From the NCBI GenBank assembly GCA_016874755.1, contig VGTH01000054.1:1-35127 (forward strand): a stretch of DNA of 35,127 nucleotides. Direction: 5' to 3'. The notes beneath the pieces are model-generated. The model ran no database searches. It saw only the letters and a list, made by a program, of their open reading frames with translations, and was not told the DNA's origin. Positions 22,983 to 31,527 of the stretch are shown here, one piece after another. Origin of the DNA: Deltaproteobacteria bacterium (GTDB taxonomy: Bacteria; Desulfobacterota; Binatia; UBA9968). Within the stretch, counting starts at the first letter, position 1; every line of letters begins with the position of its first letter. The translations under genes and the position numbers were made by a program.

Positions 22983-24011
22983 TCATCGGTAGAGCCGGTC
23001 GATGTAGCCAGACTTGTCTAATTCTTCGAGCCAGCGCGTATCGACGAAATCCTTCGGGTCGGCGGTTTTCGCCGCCGGCAGTTGATCGACCAGGTCGTCG
23101 AGAATAGTTCTGATCCCGGCGAGCGACGGATACGGTTTTACCAGCGCCACTCGCTTCAATAATTGATAGGCCTCTTCCAACTCGCGCTCATCGTTCAAGC
23201 GCATATGCCGATTGATCGCCTTCTTGGCGGTCTCCGGTTGGGTGCGCATCAGGTGAATGCTGTCGACGAACGATTTCACGACGCGGCGGGTGATATCGGC
23301 ATTCTTATTCACGTATCGTTGCGTCGTCACCAGCCCCGTGTGCTGAAATGGAATGTTCATTTCTTCGAGGTTCGCCAACACGTTCATGCCCGCGTCGACG
23401 GCCTTCCTAAATCGCGGCGGCTGCAACAGCGTGGCGTCGACGGTTTTGCCGAGTAGCGCCGTCAGCAGCGTCGCTTCACTGCCGATCTGGAGAAACGTCA
23501 CGTCCTTGTCTGGGTTCACGCCCAACCGAGGCAACGCCAACCGCAGCGCGCGATCGAGCGCCGCGCCGAAGCGCGAGGTGCCGATCTTTTTGCCTTTCAA
23601 ATCGGCCGGGCTCTTGATCTCGGCGCGCGCCACCAGGCGAAACAGCAAGCGATCGACAAAACCCAACACCATCGTGACGTCCGCGCCCTGGAGCCGCGGC
23701 GCCGAGAGCAGGGCGCCCGTCATCTCGCCAAAGGAAATTTCGCCGGCAATCAGCGCGCGCTGCACCAGGGCGCTTTCGAGATAGAGCGCTTCGACTTCCA
23801 ATCCGTTGCGCGCAAACAGGCCGCCCTCCTGCGCGATCCACAGCGGCGCCATGGTCACCGACGGCGCGCCGTAGCCGATGCGCAGTTTGTCGGCGGCAAA
23901 GCTCAGCAACGGAGAAACGAAAAACATCAGAAGAGCGACGGCGCTTCTGGCGCATCTCTTGCAGCGGGTCCGAGACCGGCCCTTCGCTGTCAACGACAAA
24001 CCATCACGCAT
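22983..24011 (-). CDS. NMT1-like ABC solute-binding protein
   Basis: This 342-residue exported protein has a long basic N-terminus (KGRSRTRCKRCARS), a hydrophobic signal core (AVALLMFFVSPLLSFAA) and the blocks LWIAQEGGLFARNGLEVE, LIAGEISFGEMTGA, LKGKKIGTSRFGAALD and VDTRWLEELDKSGYI. It is the last gene of a probable four-gene operon, starting 15 bp after the radical SAM gene. The start ATG 24011 has GGGGGCGAG upstream. The ligand is unknown. Confidence 0.87.
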   Translation of the reverse strand: MRDGLSLTAKGRSRTRCKRCARSAVALLMFFVSPLLSFAADKLRIGYGAPSVTMAPLWIAQEGGLFARNGLEVEALYLESALVQRALIAGEISFGEMTGALLSAPRLQGADVTMVLGFVDRLLFRLVARAEIKSPADLKGKKIGTSRFGAALDRALRLALPRLGVNPDKDVTFLQIGSEATLLTALLGKTVDATLLQPPRFRKAVDAGMNVLANLEEMNIPFQHTGLVTTQRYVNKNADITRRVVKSFVDSIHLMRTQPETAKKAINRHMRLNDERELEEAYQLLKRVALVKPYPSLAGIRTILDDLVDQLPAAKTADPKDFVDTRWLEELDKSGYIDRLYR

Positions 24012-24026
24012 TGTGTTCTCGCCCCC

Positions 24027-25433
24027 TTATGCGTTGGTGTGCGCGAGCACGCAAGCCTTCAGCCCGTTCCGCAAAGCGTCGTCGACGCGCGCCTCGTAAT
24101 CGTCCACTTCGTTGAGCAAGATGATGTCGTCATAAGTTCCGTGGCCGCGACCCATGATGCGCGTCTCGGGATGAACCGAGTTATGCGGCGCGATCGGCAA
24201 ACTGTATTTCTTCCAAGTCTCGTAATAATTGGCCATCAGCTGCAGGTAAAAATCCAACGGGATCGCCGGCTGCGGATGGGTTGCAACCAAATTCGACCCC
24301 GGCTCGCGGCGCCATTGGTTCAAGCGCGGGAAAACGCCGTGCTTCATCATATAGTCGAAACCCTCGCTGGTGGAATGGACCGCTTCCTTGACCGTTTTGA
24401 AACCATGCGGCTGCGCCATCTCGACGCCGCTGACGAAATTGGGCCGCACGTTGGTCTCACCGAAAACGTCGACTGCATCGACCATGCCCTGCACCCAGTT
24501 GTCCCAACCGACGCGGCGATTTTTCCCAGGATTTATCCATTCGAACAATTTGCGGTCCCACACTTCCATATTAGCGTGATGGCCGTCGACGCCAGCGGCG
24601 CGATAGCGCATGAGCGTTTCTTTCTCTTTGGCGTTGGTTTGCAAATAGACATGGCGCCGGTGGCCGCCCCATTTGAGCGCAGAAGCGTATTCGCAATAGA
24701 ACTGCTCCTCGTCTTTGCCGTGCAGCGTTTTGAGAATCGTCCCGCCGGTGATCAGGTAATCGATCAGCGGCGTGAAGCCCACCTCTTCGGTCGCGTCCTG
24801 TTCGATGGAGCGCGCCACTTCGACCATGTAGTCGAGCGGCTTTACCGGAGGATTAAAAGTAAAATCCTTCGACTCCTTCATCTGCCGGGCGTTGATGTTG
24901 ATATCGCAGAAGCGGCACTCCTCGTCCGGGCCCCAATATTGGCAGTTGCGAAACGCCGTGACGAAATAACCGTACGCGATAATCTCATGGTAGGCCGTGC
25001 CGTCGGCAAACTTGCGCGTGTAGTACTTGAGTGGCCGGGGGAAGGACACATCGCAAATCTCTTTACCCTGCAGAAACAGCTTCGCCTTACCGTCCACCGC
25101 ATCGATGACGTAGGGCGAGTTGGAGTTGAGCGTGGTCTGCACCGTCACCGGCCGCAGCCCATAAGGGCCGCCGCGCAGCATGAACCACTCGGTGATTTTG
25201 CGGTGCTCCTTGCGCTTCATGTCCTTCATCGGAATCAGATCGTAGGAAAACAGCCGGTAGGACTTCACCAGCGCATCGGAGGCCAACTCCAGCGCCGCGT
25301 CGGTAAACCAGTGGCCGTCGCGCAAAAGATCGTGCTTGAGCACCACTTCGCGCGGCATGTCGGAATATTTTTTGAAGTAAGATTCCAACTCAGCCAGCGT
25401 GCGGCCAGATTCGATTTGTGCGACAGCTTCCAT
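24027..25433 (-). CDS. Radical SAM protein with CX8CX2C cluster motif
   Basis: This 468-residue protein shows features of the radical SAM superfamily. It has a three-cysteine cluster motif in NCQYWGPDEECRFCDIN (C164, C173, C176) followed by a GGT motif (LITGGTILKT) that contacts the methionyl part of S-adenosylmethionine. The spacing CX8CX2C differs from the standard CX3CX2C. A further conserved-looking Cys-poor barrel follows, with THPQPAIPLDFYLQLMANYYETW near the end. The start at ATG 25433 behind AAAGGA is preferred over one ten codons upstream. It is in a run with an SBP gene (15 bp downstream) and an LLM enzyme and hydrolase upstream. The reaction is unknown; I do not recognise a characterised subfamily. 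Confidence 0.8.
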   Translation of the reverse strand: MEAVAQIESGRTLAELESYFKKYSDMPREVVLKHDLLRDGHWFTDAALELASDALVKSYRLFSYDLIPMKDMKRKEHRKITEWFMLRGGPYGLRPVTVQTTLNSNSPYVIDAVDGKAKLFLQGKEICDVSFPRPLKYYTRKFADGTAYHEIIAYGYFVTAFRNCQYWGPDEECRFCDININARQMKESKDFTFNPPVKPLDYMVEVARSIEQDATEEVGFTPLIDYLITGGTILKTLHGKDEEQFYCEYASALKWGGHRRHVYLQTNAKEKETLMRYRAAGVDGHHANMEVWDRKLFEWINPGKNRRVGWDNWVQGMVDAVDVFGETNVRPNFVSGVEMAQPHGFKTVKEAVHSTSEGFDYMMKHGVFPRLNQWRREPGSNLVATHPQPAIPLDFYLQLMANYYETWKKYSLPIAPHNSVHPETRIMGRGHGTYDDIILLNEVDDYEARVDDALRNGLKACVLAHTNA

Positions 25434-25573
25434 GGCGTTTCCTTTCTCGATCCGATGTACCAATCACTTTGCCATAACCCGTCCGCCCGAGGAGGGTTTC
25501 CGGCCCAACACTCGATTCGTTACATGAGCCTAATTTTCCTTCCAACAGGGGCCGGTTTAAGGGAACGCGGGCG

Positions 25574-26809
25574 TCAGGACGCTAGTGCGGCCACCGGCTC
25601 ATTGGTTCTAGGGTCTACGTCGTAAGGCCCTGGCAGGCCAAGTTCCTTGGCGATTTCCCGCATGGCCGGTAAGACCTCTTCACCCATGAGCTTCAACGTT
25701 CGCATCTGGTCTTGGTGGGACATGGCGCCGTCGCCGGTGCGAAAGATGATGGTCCCCGGCCGCAGGGTTTCCATGATGTAGCGCACCTTGGGCACCACCG
25801 TGTCAGGGGTGCCGACGATCATGCCGTGGGTCGCCACCTGGTCTTCGAAGGTTGCCCTCGCTCCCGCGCGGGTGCGGCCGGACGAGTCCGAGGCTACCAT
25901 CTTTCGTCGCAGGGCTCGGGCGCTCTTGGTGGAGATTCCCGGGGGGCCCTCAATCCATGGCCGTGGCCGCTGCGCACCGGGATCGTAGGGGCTGCGCACT
26001 CCCTGGGTTAAAGTCCGGCCGACCTCTATGGCTCTTTCTTCCGTTTCGTCGACGTGGCAGAAAAACATGAAGCCAAGATGCTGGGGCCCGGCTTCATAAC
26101 CCTCTTGCCGCGCGGCGTCATAGTAGATCTGGTACATCTGCTGGGTCAGATCCAACTGGCTGGCCAGCATCATATAGGGATAGCGATGCTTGGCCGCCCA
26201 CTCTACAGTCTCCCTGCTAGATGTGCCGGGCACCCAAATGGGCGGATGGGGCTTCTGGTATGGCACTGCCCAGGGGTTCACATACCTGTAGTGGTAGTGC
26301 TTGCCCTCCCAGCGGAAGGGGCCGGGGGTCGTCCACGTCTTGATGAGGAAATCGTGGGCTTCCTCGAAGCGCTCCCGGTTGAAGTGCGGGGGTGCGTTGT
26401 GCGCCAGGCTCTCATTGCCACCGCCGCGGACTATACCGGGGACAAGCCGCCCGCGGGAAATCACATCAATCATCGCTAGCCCCTCCGCCAACCAGAGGGG
26501 ATCGTCGTGAATGGGCAGAATGTTGCCGAGGATCACGATCTTGGCCTTGCTGGTGATGCGGGCAAGAATGGAGGCCGTGACGTTGGCTACCCCATTCATG
26601 CAGAACGGGGCGCTGTGGTGCTCGTTGACCATGATCCCGTCGAATCCCATCTCCTCAGCGTAGACCTTCTCGTCCATATATCGATTGTAGAGGTTAGCGG
26701 CGCGAAAGGGGTCGTATTCGCTGTTGCTCACCTCCATGACGCCCGACCCCCAGGCCGTGGGCCAGTCTTCCTTCTGCCAGGGTTGCTCTGTAAAGTGACC
26801 TATGAACAT
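25574..26809 (-). CDS. LLM-class flavin-dependent oxidoreductase (luciferase-like)
   Basis: This 411-residue protein of the bacterial luciferase-like monooxygenase superfamily has a TIM-barrel N-terminus (AEEMGFDGIMVNEHH), the flavin-binding strand VILGNILPIHDDPLWLAEGLAM, and SRGRLVPGIVRGGG. The C-terminal VGTPDTVVPKVRYI is the usual G.P..V...L signature. It uses reduced FMN and O2, or F420, to oxidise its substrate. The start ATG 26809 follows AAGGAG. It is 84 bp downstream of the alpha/beta hydrolase gene and 140 bp upstream of the radical SAM gene. Confidence 0.9.
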   Translation of the reverse strand: MFIGHFTEQPWQKEDWPTAWGSGVMEVSNSEYDPFRAANLYNRYMDEKVYAEEMGFDGIMVNEHHSAPFCMNGVANVTASILARITSKAKIVILGNILPIHDDPLWLAEGLAMIDVISRGRLVPGIVRGGGNESLAHNAPPHFNRERFEEAHDFLIKTWTTPGPFRWEGKHYHYRYVNPWAVPYQKPHPPIWVPGTSSRETVEWAAKHRYPYMMLASQLDLTQQMYQIYYDAARQEGYEAGPQHLGFMFFCHVDETEERAIEVGRTLTQGVRSPYDPGAQRPRPWIEGPPGISTKSARALRRKMVASDSSGRTRAGARATFEDQVATHGMIVGTPDTVVPKVRYIMETLRPGTIIFRTGDGAMSHQDQMRTLKLMGEEVLPAMREIAKELGLPGPYDVDPRTNEPVAALAS

Positions 26810-26893
26810 CGTGCTTCACTCCTTGTTCCCCGTTCCCGATCGGGAAGTGGAACCGCGCTATCTGCTGTGCGCCTGATTTGTGCCCAGTCGCTA

Positions 26894-27691
26894 TCAGGCT
26901 TCCAGAAACTCAATGACGGTTTTCGCGAACTCCTCCGGTTTCTCCATCTCGGGCATATGTCCGCAGTCCTCAATGACCGCAACCTGGGCACCAGGTATGC
27001 CCTGCTTATAAAGCTCACAACTGTTCAGCGGGACAATGGCATCCTGCCTCCCCCATAAGAGAAGGGTAGGGATTCCGATGCCGGGGAGCAGGCCGGCCAG
27101 TGTGACGCTATGCATGTAGGGACGCCAAAGGTAACGGATGGCCGCCTCTCGGTTAGTCTCTATCTGTTCAGCCTCATCCGGTGTCCAGTCTCTGCCATAG
27201 TGCTTCACGTATTCTGTCGCGGCGGAGTTAAAGAAGGACTGTCGGAACGCGTCCTTGGCACCGTTCAAAAAGTAGTCCCAGATCTCCCCCTGCCGGGGCT
27301 TGATGCCTGCTGCCCCTACCAGCACCATTTTCGAGAAGATGGCGCTGTTGGCGGTGGCAAGCTCGGCAGCGACCCAGCCACCCAAGGAGAAGCCTATGAC
27401 GTTGAGCGGGGTCAAGAGACCGTAGTCGCGTACAAACCAGTTTACCCAGGCAGACAGGTCCCGGACCGACATCATCCAATCCGGAATCTTCGAAGTGCCG
27501 AAGCCAGGCAGGGAGGGGACATACACGGAGTAGTGTTGGGCCAGCAGCTCGTGGGCGCGTAGCCAATCGGGAACACCCAGCTCACCGTGGAGAAGCAGCA
27601 ACGGTGCTCCAGAGCCGCCGCGCCGCATCTGCAGGGATGTGCCGGCTATGTTGAGGGTCTCTTCGATGCAAGCGGCGGCCGTCGTCGTCAC
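26894..27691 (-). CDS. Alpha/beta-fold hydrolase
   Basis: This 265-residue alpha/beta hydrolase has the nucleophile elbow GFSLGG (Ser102), the acid Asp217 in LLWGRQDAIVP and the catalytic His245 in EDCGHMPEMEKP. The oxyanion loop is LLLLHGELG. It resembles meta-cleavage-product hydrolases and related C-C or ester hydrolases of aromatic catabolism, but the exact reaction cannot be read. The start is GTG 27691, directly behind GGAGGAATAA. It is the first gene of the run of four (hydrolase, LLM, radical SAM, SBP), with a good promoter 30 bp upstream. Confidence 0.9.
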   Translation of the reverse strand: MTTTAAACIEETLNIAGTSLQMRRGGSGAPLLLLHGELGVPDWLRAHELLAQHYSVYVPSLPGFGTSKIPDWMMSVRDLSAWVNWFVRDYGLLTPLNVIGFSLGGWVAAELATANSAIFSKMVLVGAAGIKPRQGEIWDYFLNGAKDAFRQSFFNSAATEYVKHYGRDWTPDEAEQIETNREAAIRYLWRPYMHSVTLAGLLPGIGIPTLLLWGRQDAIVPLNSCELYKQGIPGAQVAVIEDCGHMPEMEKPEEFAKTVIEFLEA

Positions 27692-27720
27692 TTATTCCTC
27701 CATTTTGGCGCGTTGCCTGC

Positions 27721-27749
27721 ACCATAGTCGGCAGCCGCTACGACGTCAA
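27721..27749 (-). promoter_or_regulatory. Promoter of the hydrolase-LLM-radical SAM-SBP run
   Basis: TTGACG (27749-27744), a 17-bp spacer and TATGGT (27726-27721) lie about 30 bp before GTG 27691. Confidence 0.5.
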
Positions 27750-27915
27750 CCGATGCGAGGCCACCAAATACCAACGGCACCATGAGTCTACCGCATGCCG
27801 AGCCTCTCGCCTCGACGCAGCAACTCTCTCCCCCACGCGTCTCGCCCGGGTCGCTGGTCGCTTGGCGTAGAAGACGACCCTCACTTCTTCGAGTCCGGCG
27901 TGGTTTTTCCACAAC

Positions 27916-27936
27916 CCGTACCGCTAAGCGGAACGG
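27916..27936. promoter_or_regulatory. 21-bp near-perfect palindrome
   Basis: CCGTACCGCT-A-AGCGGAACGG has 10-bp arms with a single mismatch. It lies about 170 bp upstream of the promoter at 27721, inside a 540-bp stretch (27692-28232) where I find no supportable gene. It could be an operator or part of a transcript hairpin. Confidence 0.3.
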
Positions 27937-28232
27937 CTGCGCGGCGGAAACCGCCTGTGCCGCAACGTTTTCTCCGCAGTTCTCGTTGTCATCCTCGGCG
28001 CACTCAAAAGGTCGATAGCATGCTTCAGTGGCTGTGCGGCTCCATAAGTCAACGTCGAGTCGGATCGTAGTCATGAAGTCATGGGAGGAGTCGCGTTGCG
28101 GCTGGCTCCACCGCCCGGTAACAGTCGAGTTGCTCGGCCTTAAGGGTCTGGAAGACTCAGATCGCAAATCACAACCACCGGCAAAACGGCCTTGCTTTGA
28201 AGAAACTTCGAGGAGCAGACTTGTTGAGCAAG

Positions 28233-29846
28233 CTAAAGTAAAGTTTTGTCGCCACTATTTGGTGCCGGCGGCAAAGTCTCTGTCGGTTCCCTGATGCCGC
28301 GCGCCTCATGACGCTCGATGTAGCCGGCGAGGATTTGCCGCATGAACTCGAGATCGGGGCCGTAAATAGCATTGATCCGATCGATCAGCAGGTTATCGAT
28401 GTAGAACAATCGGGTCGGGTCGACGTGGAAGTCGGATTTGAGCATCCGGGCGAGGGCAAATTGACGCGCCCGCGCCGCGCGCCCAGTAATTTGAAGCTGT
28501 ACGGCCTGCTGTCGACAATCGCCTGTCATACCGGAAAATTTTAGTTTTTCCCCAACCTTGCGCAGGTGCATCTGAGTTTCAATCGCTTGTGCCAAGTGAT
28601 GCACTTCGATCGGCATGAGCGGCAGCGTCGTTCGTATTATGGCCAACAGGCGCTCGACGCCTCGCTGCAATGGCGCGGCGGCTATCCCATAGTGGCGCCC
28701 GCACAGATGTGCCAATGAGCCGTCGCTGATGGCTTGGCGAGTTTTTTCGATCAAGCGCGCGCTTAACTCAAGTTGACCCGGAATCGCCGTCGCATTGAGT
28801 GGATAGAGAACGTGCATCGCTTCGCTTTCACCGACAAGACCGCGAACCAACAGCCCCGAATGCAGCAGATGGCTGCCTGTCAACTTTTTCATCTCCGCAT
28901 CATCCGTGGCGAACTGGACAACGAGGTGCGAGAGTGTACGATCCATCGCGGTGACGGCTCGCGAAAGTTTGTCCAACGAAATAAATCGCGGGGCATTTTC
29001 GCCGAAATCCCGAAAACTACTCAAAACATCAAACTTCAAACAGCCTGATTTGTTCAGTCCCTCATGACATTCGCGGGCTTCGGCAAAGAATCGCTGCTCA
29101 GGTGCGCAGCCAATAAGCGATGTAAGCCAATCGTTTAGATCGACTGAGGCAATGCTCTGGGGACAAGCCCCACCGGTCCTGAGCTTCTCGATGGCTCGCC
29201 TTAACTCATCCTGCAGGGCGGCGAAGGCATGCATCGTTGTAGGGGCGGCCTGTTCTTCCTCCAGCAAGTTATCGCGCCATAGCTGTAGGGCGAATTTCGC
29301 ATCGACACAGAGCGCAAGCCAGAGGATGGTTGCGGTATCGTATTTGCCCGTCCCGATGAACTGTTGAAGATTTGACTTTCGGACGGGGGGTGGAGTTGCC
29401 GTGTTCTCCACCGCAGCACACAGTGCGTCCACGAGCAGCAAGATATCTTTGTGCGTCAACACGCACCGCTGCGTGACTTTTTCGATGATCGGATAGAGCC
29501 CGCGTTCAATCCGGCACCGTGCGGACAAAAAAGAGATAAAGATCTGTGCCCGTTTATGCAGGTCGCCGGCAAAAGCGTCGATCTGTGCCCGCAGGGCGGC
29601 GTATTCTGGTTTGCGCTGTTCCAGCGACGTTTCACGCAAGGCGCTGAGTCGTGGCAAAAAGTGACAGTGAAAAATATTTTTGACGCTGCCGAGCCAGAGC
29701 AACACTTTTGCGCCGGGATGGATCTGCCGCGCGTAGGTTCGGACGACGGCTGGTATTTTCGTTTCCGGGAGCCGAACCCAGACACGTTGGTGCGAATCAA
29801 TCGACTCTGTGGTCGTGGCACCGACGTTGAGGAATATCTTTGACAT
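28233..29846 (-). CDS. Hypothetical protein, no recognised family
   Basis: This 537-residue protein has no signal peptide and no transmembrane segment that I can see, so it is probably cytosolic. It is mostly helical by composition, with many Leu/Ala/Arg and about ten cysteines spread without a CxxC motif. Recognisable landmarks are a WLGSVKNIFHCHFLPRL region near the N-terminus, SHLLHSGLLVRGLVGESEAM in the middle, and FYIDNLLIDRINAIYGPDLEF near the C-terminus. I chose ATG 29846; the frame is open for 41 more codons but the extension looks unlike protein. The ribosome-binding site is weak. It stands alone between two gene-poor stretches (27692-28232 and 29847-30289), so it may be accessory. 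Its length and consistent coding pattern argue it is real. Confidence 0.6.
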   Translation of the reverse strand: MSKIFLNVGATTTESIDSHQRVWVRLPETKIPAVVRTYARQIHPGAKVLLWLGSVKNIFHCHFLPRLSALRETSLEQRKPEYAALRAQIDAFAGDLHKRAQIFISFLSARCRIERGLYPIIEKVTQRCVLTHKDILLLVDALCAAVENTATPPPVRKSNLQQFIGTGKYDTATILWLALCVDAKFALQLWRDNLLEEEQAAPTTMHAFAALQDELRRAIEKLRTGGACPQSIASVDLNDWLTSLIGCAPEQRFFAEARECHEGLNKSGCLKFDVLSSFRDFGENAPRFISLDKLSRAVTAMDRTLSHLVVQFATDDAEMKKLTGSHLLHSGLLVRGLVGESEAMHVLYPLNATAIPGQLELSARLIEKTRQAISDGSLAHLCGRHYGIAAAPLQRGVERLLAIIRTTLPLMPIEVHHLAQAIETQMHLRKVGEKLKFSGMTGDCRQQAVQLQITGRAARARQFALARMLKSDFHVDPTRLFYIDNLLIDRINAIYGPDLEFMRQILAGYIERHEARGIREPTETLPPAPNSGDKTLL

Positions 29847-30289
29847 TACTTTCAGAGGGGCGTCGCCAAATTGGCCACACCCCCGTGAGACTAGGGTGAA
29901 CCGCGATAGCGCTGCGCACCGCGATGCCGCGGACTCGCCAACAATAACCTCGTGGTGGATGGCGCGCAAGGGATCTTCATCGTCGCGCTGGTGAACACGG
30001 GTACGGCGCTACCCATAGCAATAACGACACGAAGACGCCGACCACAACCGGTGGATGATCTCAAGAAAACCGAGCGGGGCCGCTGCGCCATCCTCACGAG
30101 CTTATGAGAATGGCCTTAGTCAACTCCGTCAAGTCCGTCTCTCTTCTGAGTCCTATTCTGGGTCCCAAGGGGGTTTCCATGGTGGTGTCTCTCCTGTGAT
30201 CGGGCGAGTGTCGCCGCTCGATCAAACGCAAGGTGCTGTCGTACCCCGACTATGGAATCGAAATTTTCCCCTGAAACTACCGTGCAGGC
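29847..30289. other. Gene-poor stretch, nothing recognised
   Basis: This stretch of about 440 bp lies between the hypothetical gene and tonB. Short frames exist on both strands but none has a start with a ribosome-binding site or a recognisable motif. A word resembling TTGAC-N5-TTGACTAA occurs near 30115-30145 (minus), similar to words at 13950 and 17905. Confidence 0.5.
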
Positions 30290-31117
30290 TTAGCGCTGCA
30301 GGCGAAATTTGTAAATGTAGGTAAACTCCGCCGCCACGTTCTGGCCGTCTTTTTGCGCCGGTTCGAAGCGTGACAGCTTCACCGCTTTCAACGCTTCCTC
30401 GTCGAAGCCGGCGCCGCCGCTCTTGATGATTTCGGCTTTGGTGACGCTGCCGTTGGGATCGACTTCGATTTTCAAAGTGACGTCGGCTTCCAGGCCGGCG
30501 CGTAGCGCCATGGCCGGATAGACGGCGCGGGCGCTTTGAATCGGTTTGGCTTCGCGATGGGTGCGCAGCGGCGCGGTTGGCGCGGGCAAGCCAGGCGCGC
30601 CGGCGCCGCGGCCGAGCCCGGTTGCCGCCGTGCCGCCGCCACCGCCGGGAGTGCCGCTTCCTGGCACCACGCCGAGATCGCCTTTGCCGAACAGATTTCC
30701 TGCGCCTGCGGCGCTGCCGCCGCCTTCGACGTTGGCGCCTGGAAAAACGCTTGGCGGCGTTTCGGTTCGTGCCGGCGCGGCAGTTTTGGTCTCGTTGCCC
30801 ATGCTCGGCTCTTGCGCGGCCGGTATCGCCAGCGGCGGCGCCGGTTTAGCGATCTTGGCACTCTCGCTCTTGACCGGCAGTTTGATCTCCTTAGGCTTTT
30901 CCACTCCTCTAGGTGGTGGCGGTGGGGGTTTCTTGGGCTCCTCGATCTGCTGGACTGGCGGCGGCGTGGCGCTGCCCGGCAGGTCGACGAGAGCGATGGG
31001 GAGAAAATCCTTGCGGCGAAAATTCTTTTGGTGCAAAACGAAAGACAGCAGCACAAGGACCAGCAGGTGGATGGCGCAGGAGAAGAGGAGCGGGATGCCA
31101 AGAACCTCCTTTTTCAC
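30290..31117 (-). CDS. tonB: Energy transducer TonB
   Basis: This 275-residue protein has an N-terminal transmembrane anchor (LLFSCAIHLLVLVLLSFVL), a Pro/Lys-rich periplasmic spacer (KKPPPPPPRG), a Gly/Ala-rich linker and a C-terminal TonB domain (YPAMALRAGLEADVTLKIEV ... FDEEALKAVKLSRFEPAQKDG). It carries energy from the ExbB-ExbD motor to outer-membrane receptors. The start is GTG 31117, whose bases overlap the exbD stop by 4 bp (GTGA), which indicates translational coupling. The Gly-rich linker (GTPGGGGGTAATGLGRG) is longer than in enteric TonB. Confidence 0.92.
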   Translation of the reverse strand: MKKEVLGIPLLFSCAIHLLVLVLLSFVLHQKNFRRKDFLPIALVDLPGSATPPPVQQIEEPKKPPPPPPRGVEKPKEIKLPVKSESAKIAKPAPPLAIPAAQEPSMGNETKTAAPARTETPPSVFPGANVEGGGSAAGAGNLFGKGDLGVVPGSGTPGGGGGTAATGLGRGAGAPGLPAPTAPLRTHREAKPIQSARAVYPAMALRAGLEADVTLKIEVDPNGSVTKAEIIKSGGAGFDEEALKAVKLSRFEPAQKDGQNVAAEFTYIYKFRLQR

Positions 31118-31527
31118 TGCCGGGTGTCCTTGGGCTTGACCGCGATGGCCATTTTGGCGACGCCAGCCTGGCGCGCCGCGTCCATGATCTCGACGACGAC
31201 GCCGTGTTCGACTTTCTCATCGGCGTTGATCAGCACCAACAGCGCAGGATTTTTCGTCAATCGTTCCTGCAGCACCGCGCCGACTTGCCCGCGCGCCACC
31301 GGCTGTTTGTCGATGGCGACGGTGCCATCGGGCTGGATCGTTACCGCAGCGCTTTCAGCGGGGGCTTGATTGCCGCTCGCCGCTTTCGGCAGGTTGACCG
31401 GCAGGCCGCCGTATTGCGCCATCGATAGGGTCGAGATCATGAAGAAGACCAGCAGAAAAAAGATCGTGTCGATCATCGGGATGATCTCGATGCGAGCTTT
31501 TTTCACAGGGCGTTGGCGCAGGCGCAT
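31114..31527 (-). CDS. exbD: Biopolymer transporter ExbD
   Basis: This 137-residue inner-membrane protein has one transmembrane helix containing the essential Asp (IPMIDTIFFLLVFFM, Asp20), which conducts protons in the ExbB-ExbD motor. The periplasmic domain follows (VTIQPDGTVAIDKQPV, LVLINADEKVEHGVVVEIMD). It starts at ATG 31527, sharing one base with the exbB stop (TAATG), and overlaps tonB by 4 bp. The tight exbB-exbD-tonB order behind the receptor gene shows a dedicated energising module. Confidence 0.92.
   Translation of the reverse strand: MRLRQRPVKKARIEIIPMIDTIFFLLVFFMISTLSMAQYGGLPVNLPKAASGNQAPAESAAVTIQPDGTVAIDKQPVARGQVGAVLQERLTKNPALLVLINADEKVEHGVVVEIMDAARQAGVAKMAIAVKPKDTRQ

Noticed and set aside
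24039-25625. 528-codon open frame on the plus strand
   Set aside because: It is antisense to the radical SAM gene, whose motifs are clear; the plus frame has the Arg/His/Val-rich look of a shadow frame in GC-rich DNA.
27688-28294. Overlapping open frames on both strands of 79-160 codons
   Set aside because: None has a ribosome-binding site or a recognisable motif; the frames overlap on opposite strands, as expected for non-coding GC-rich DNA.
13950-30145. Words of the type TTGAC-N4/5-TTGACTAA near 13955, 17900 and 30125
   Set aside because: Too short and too variable to call a repeat family by eye; an alignment of the flanks would be needed.
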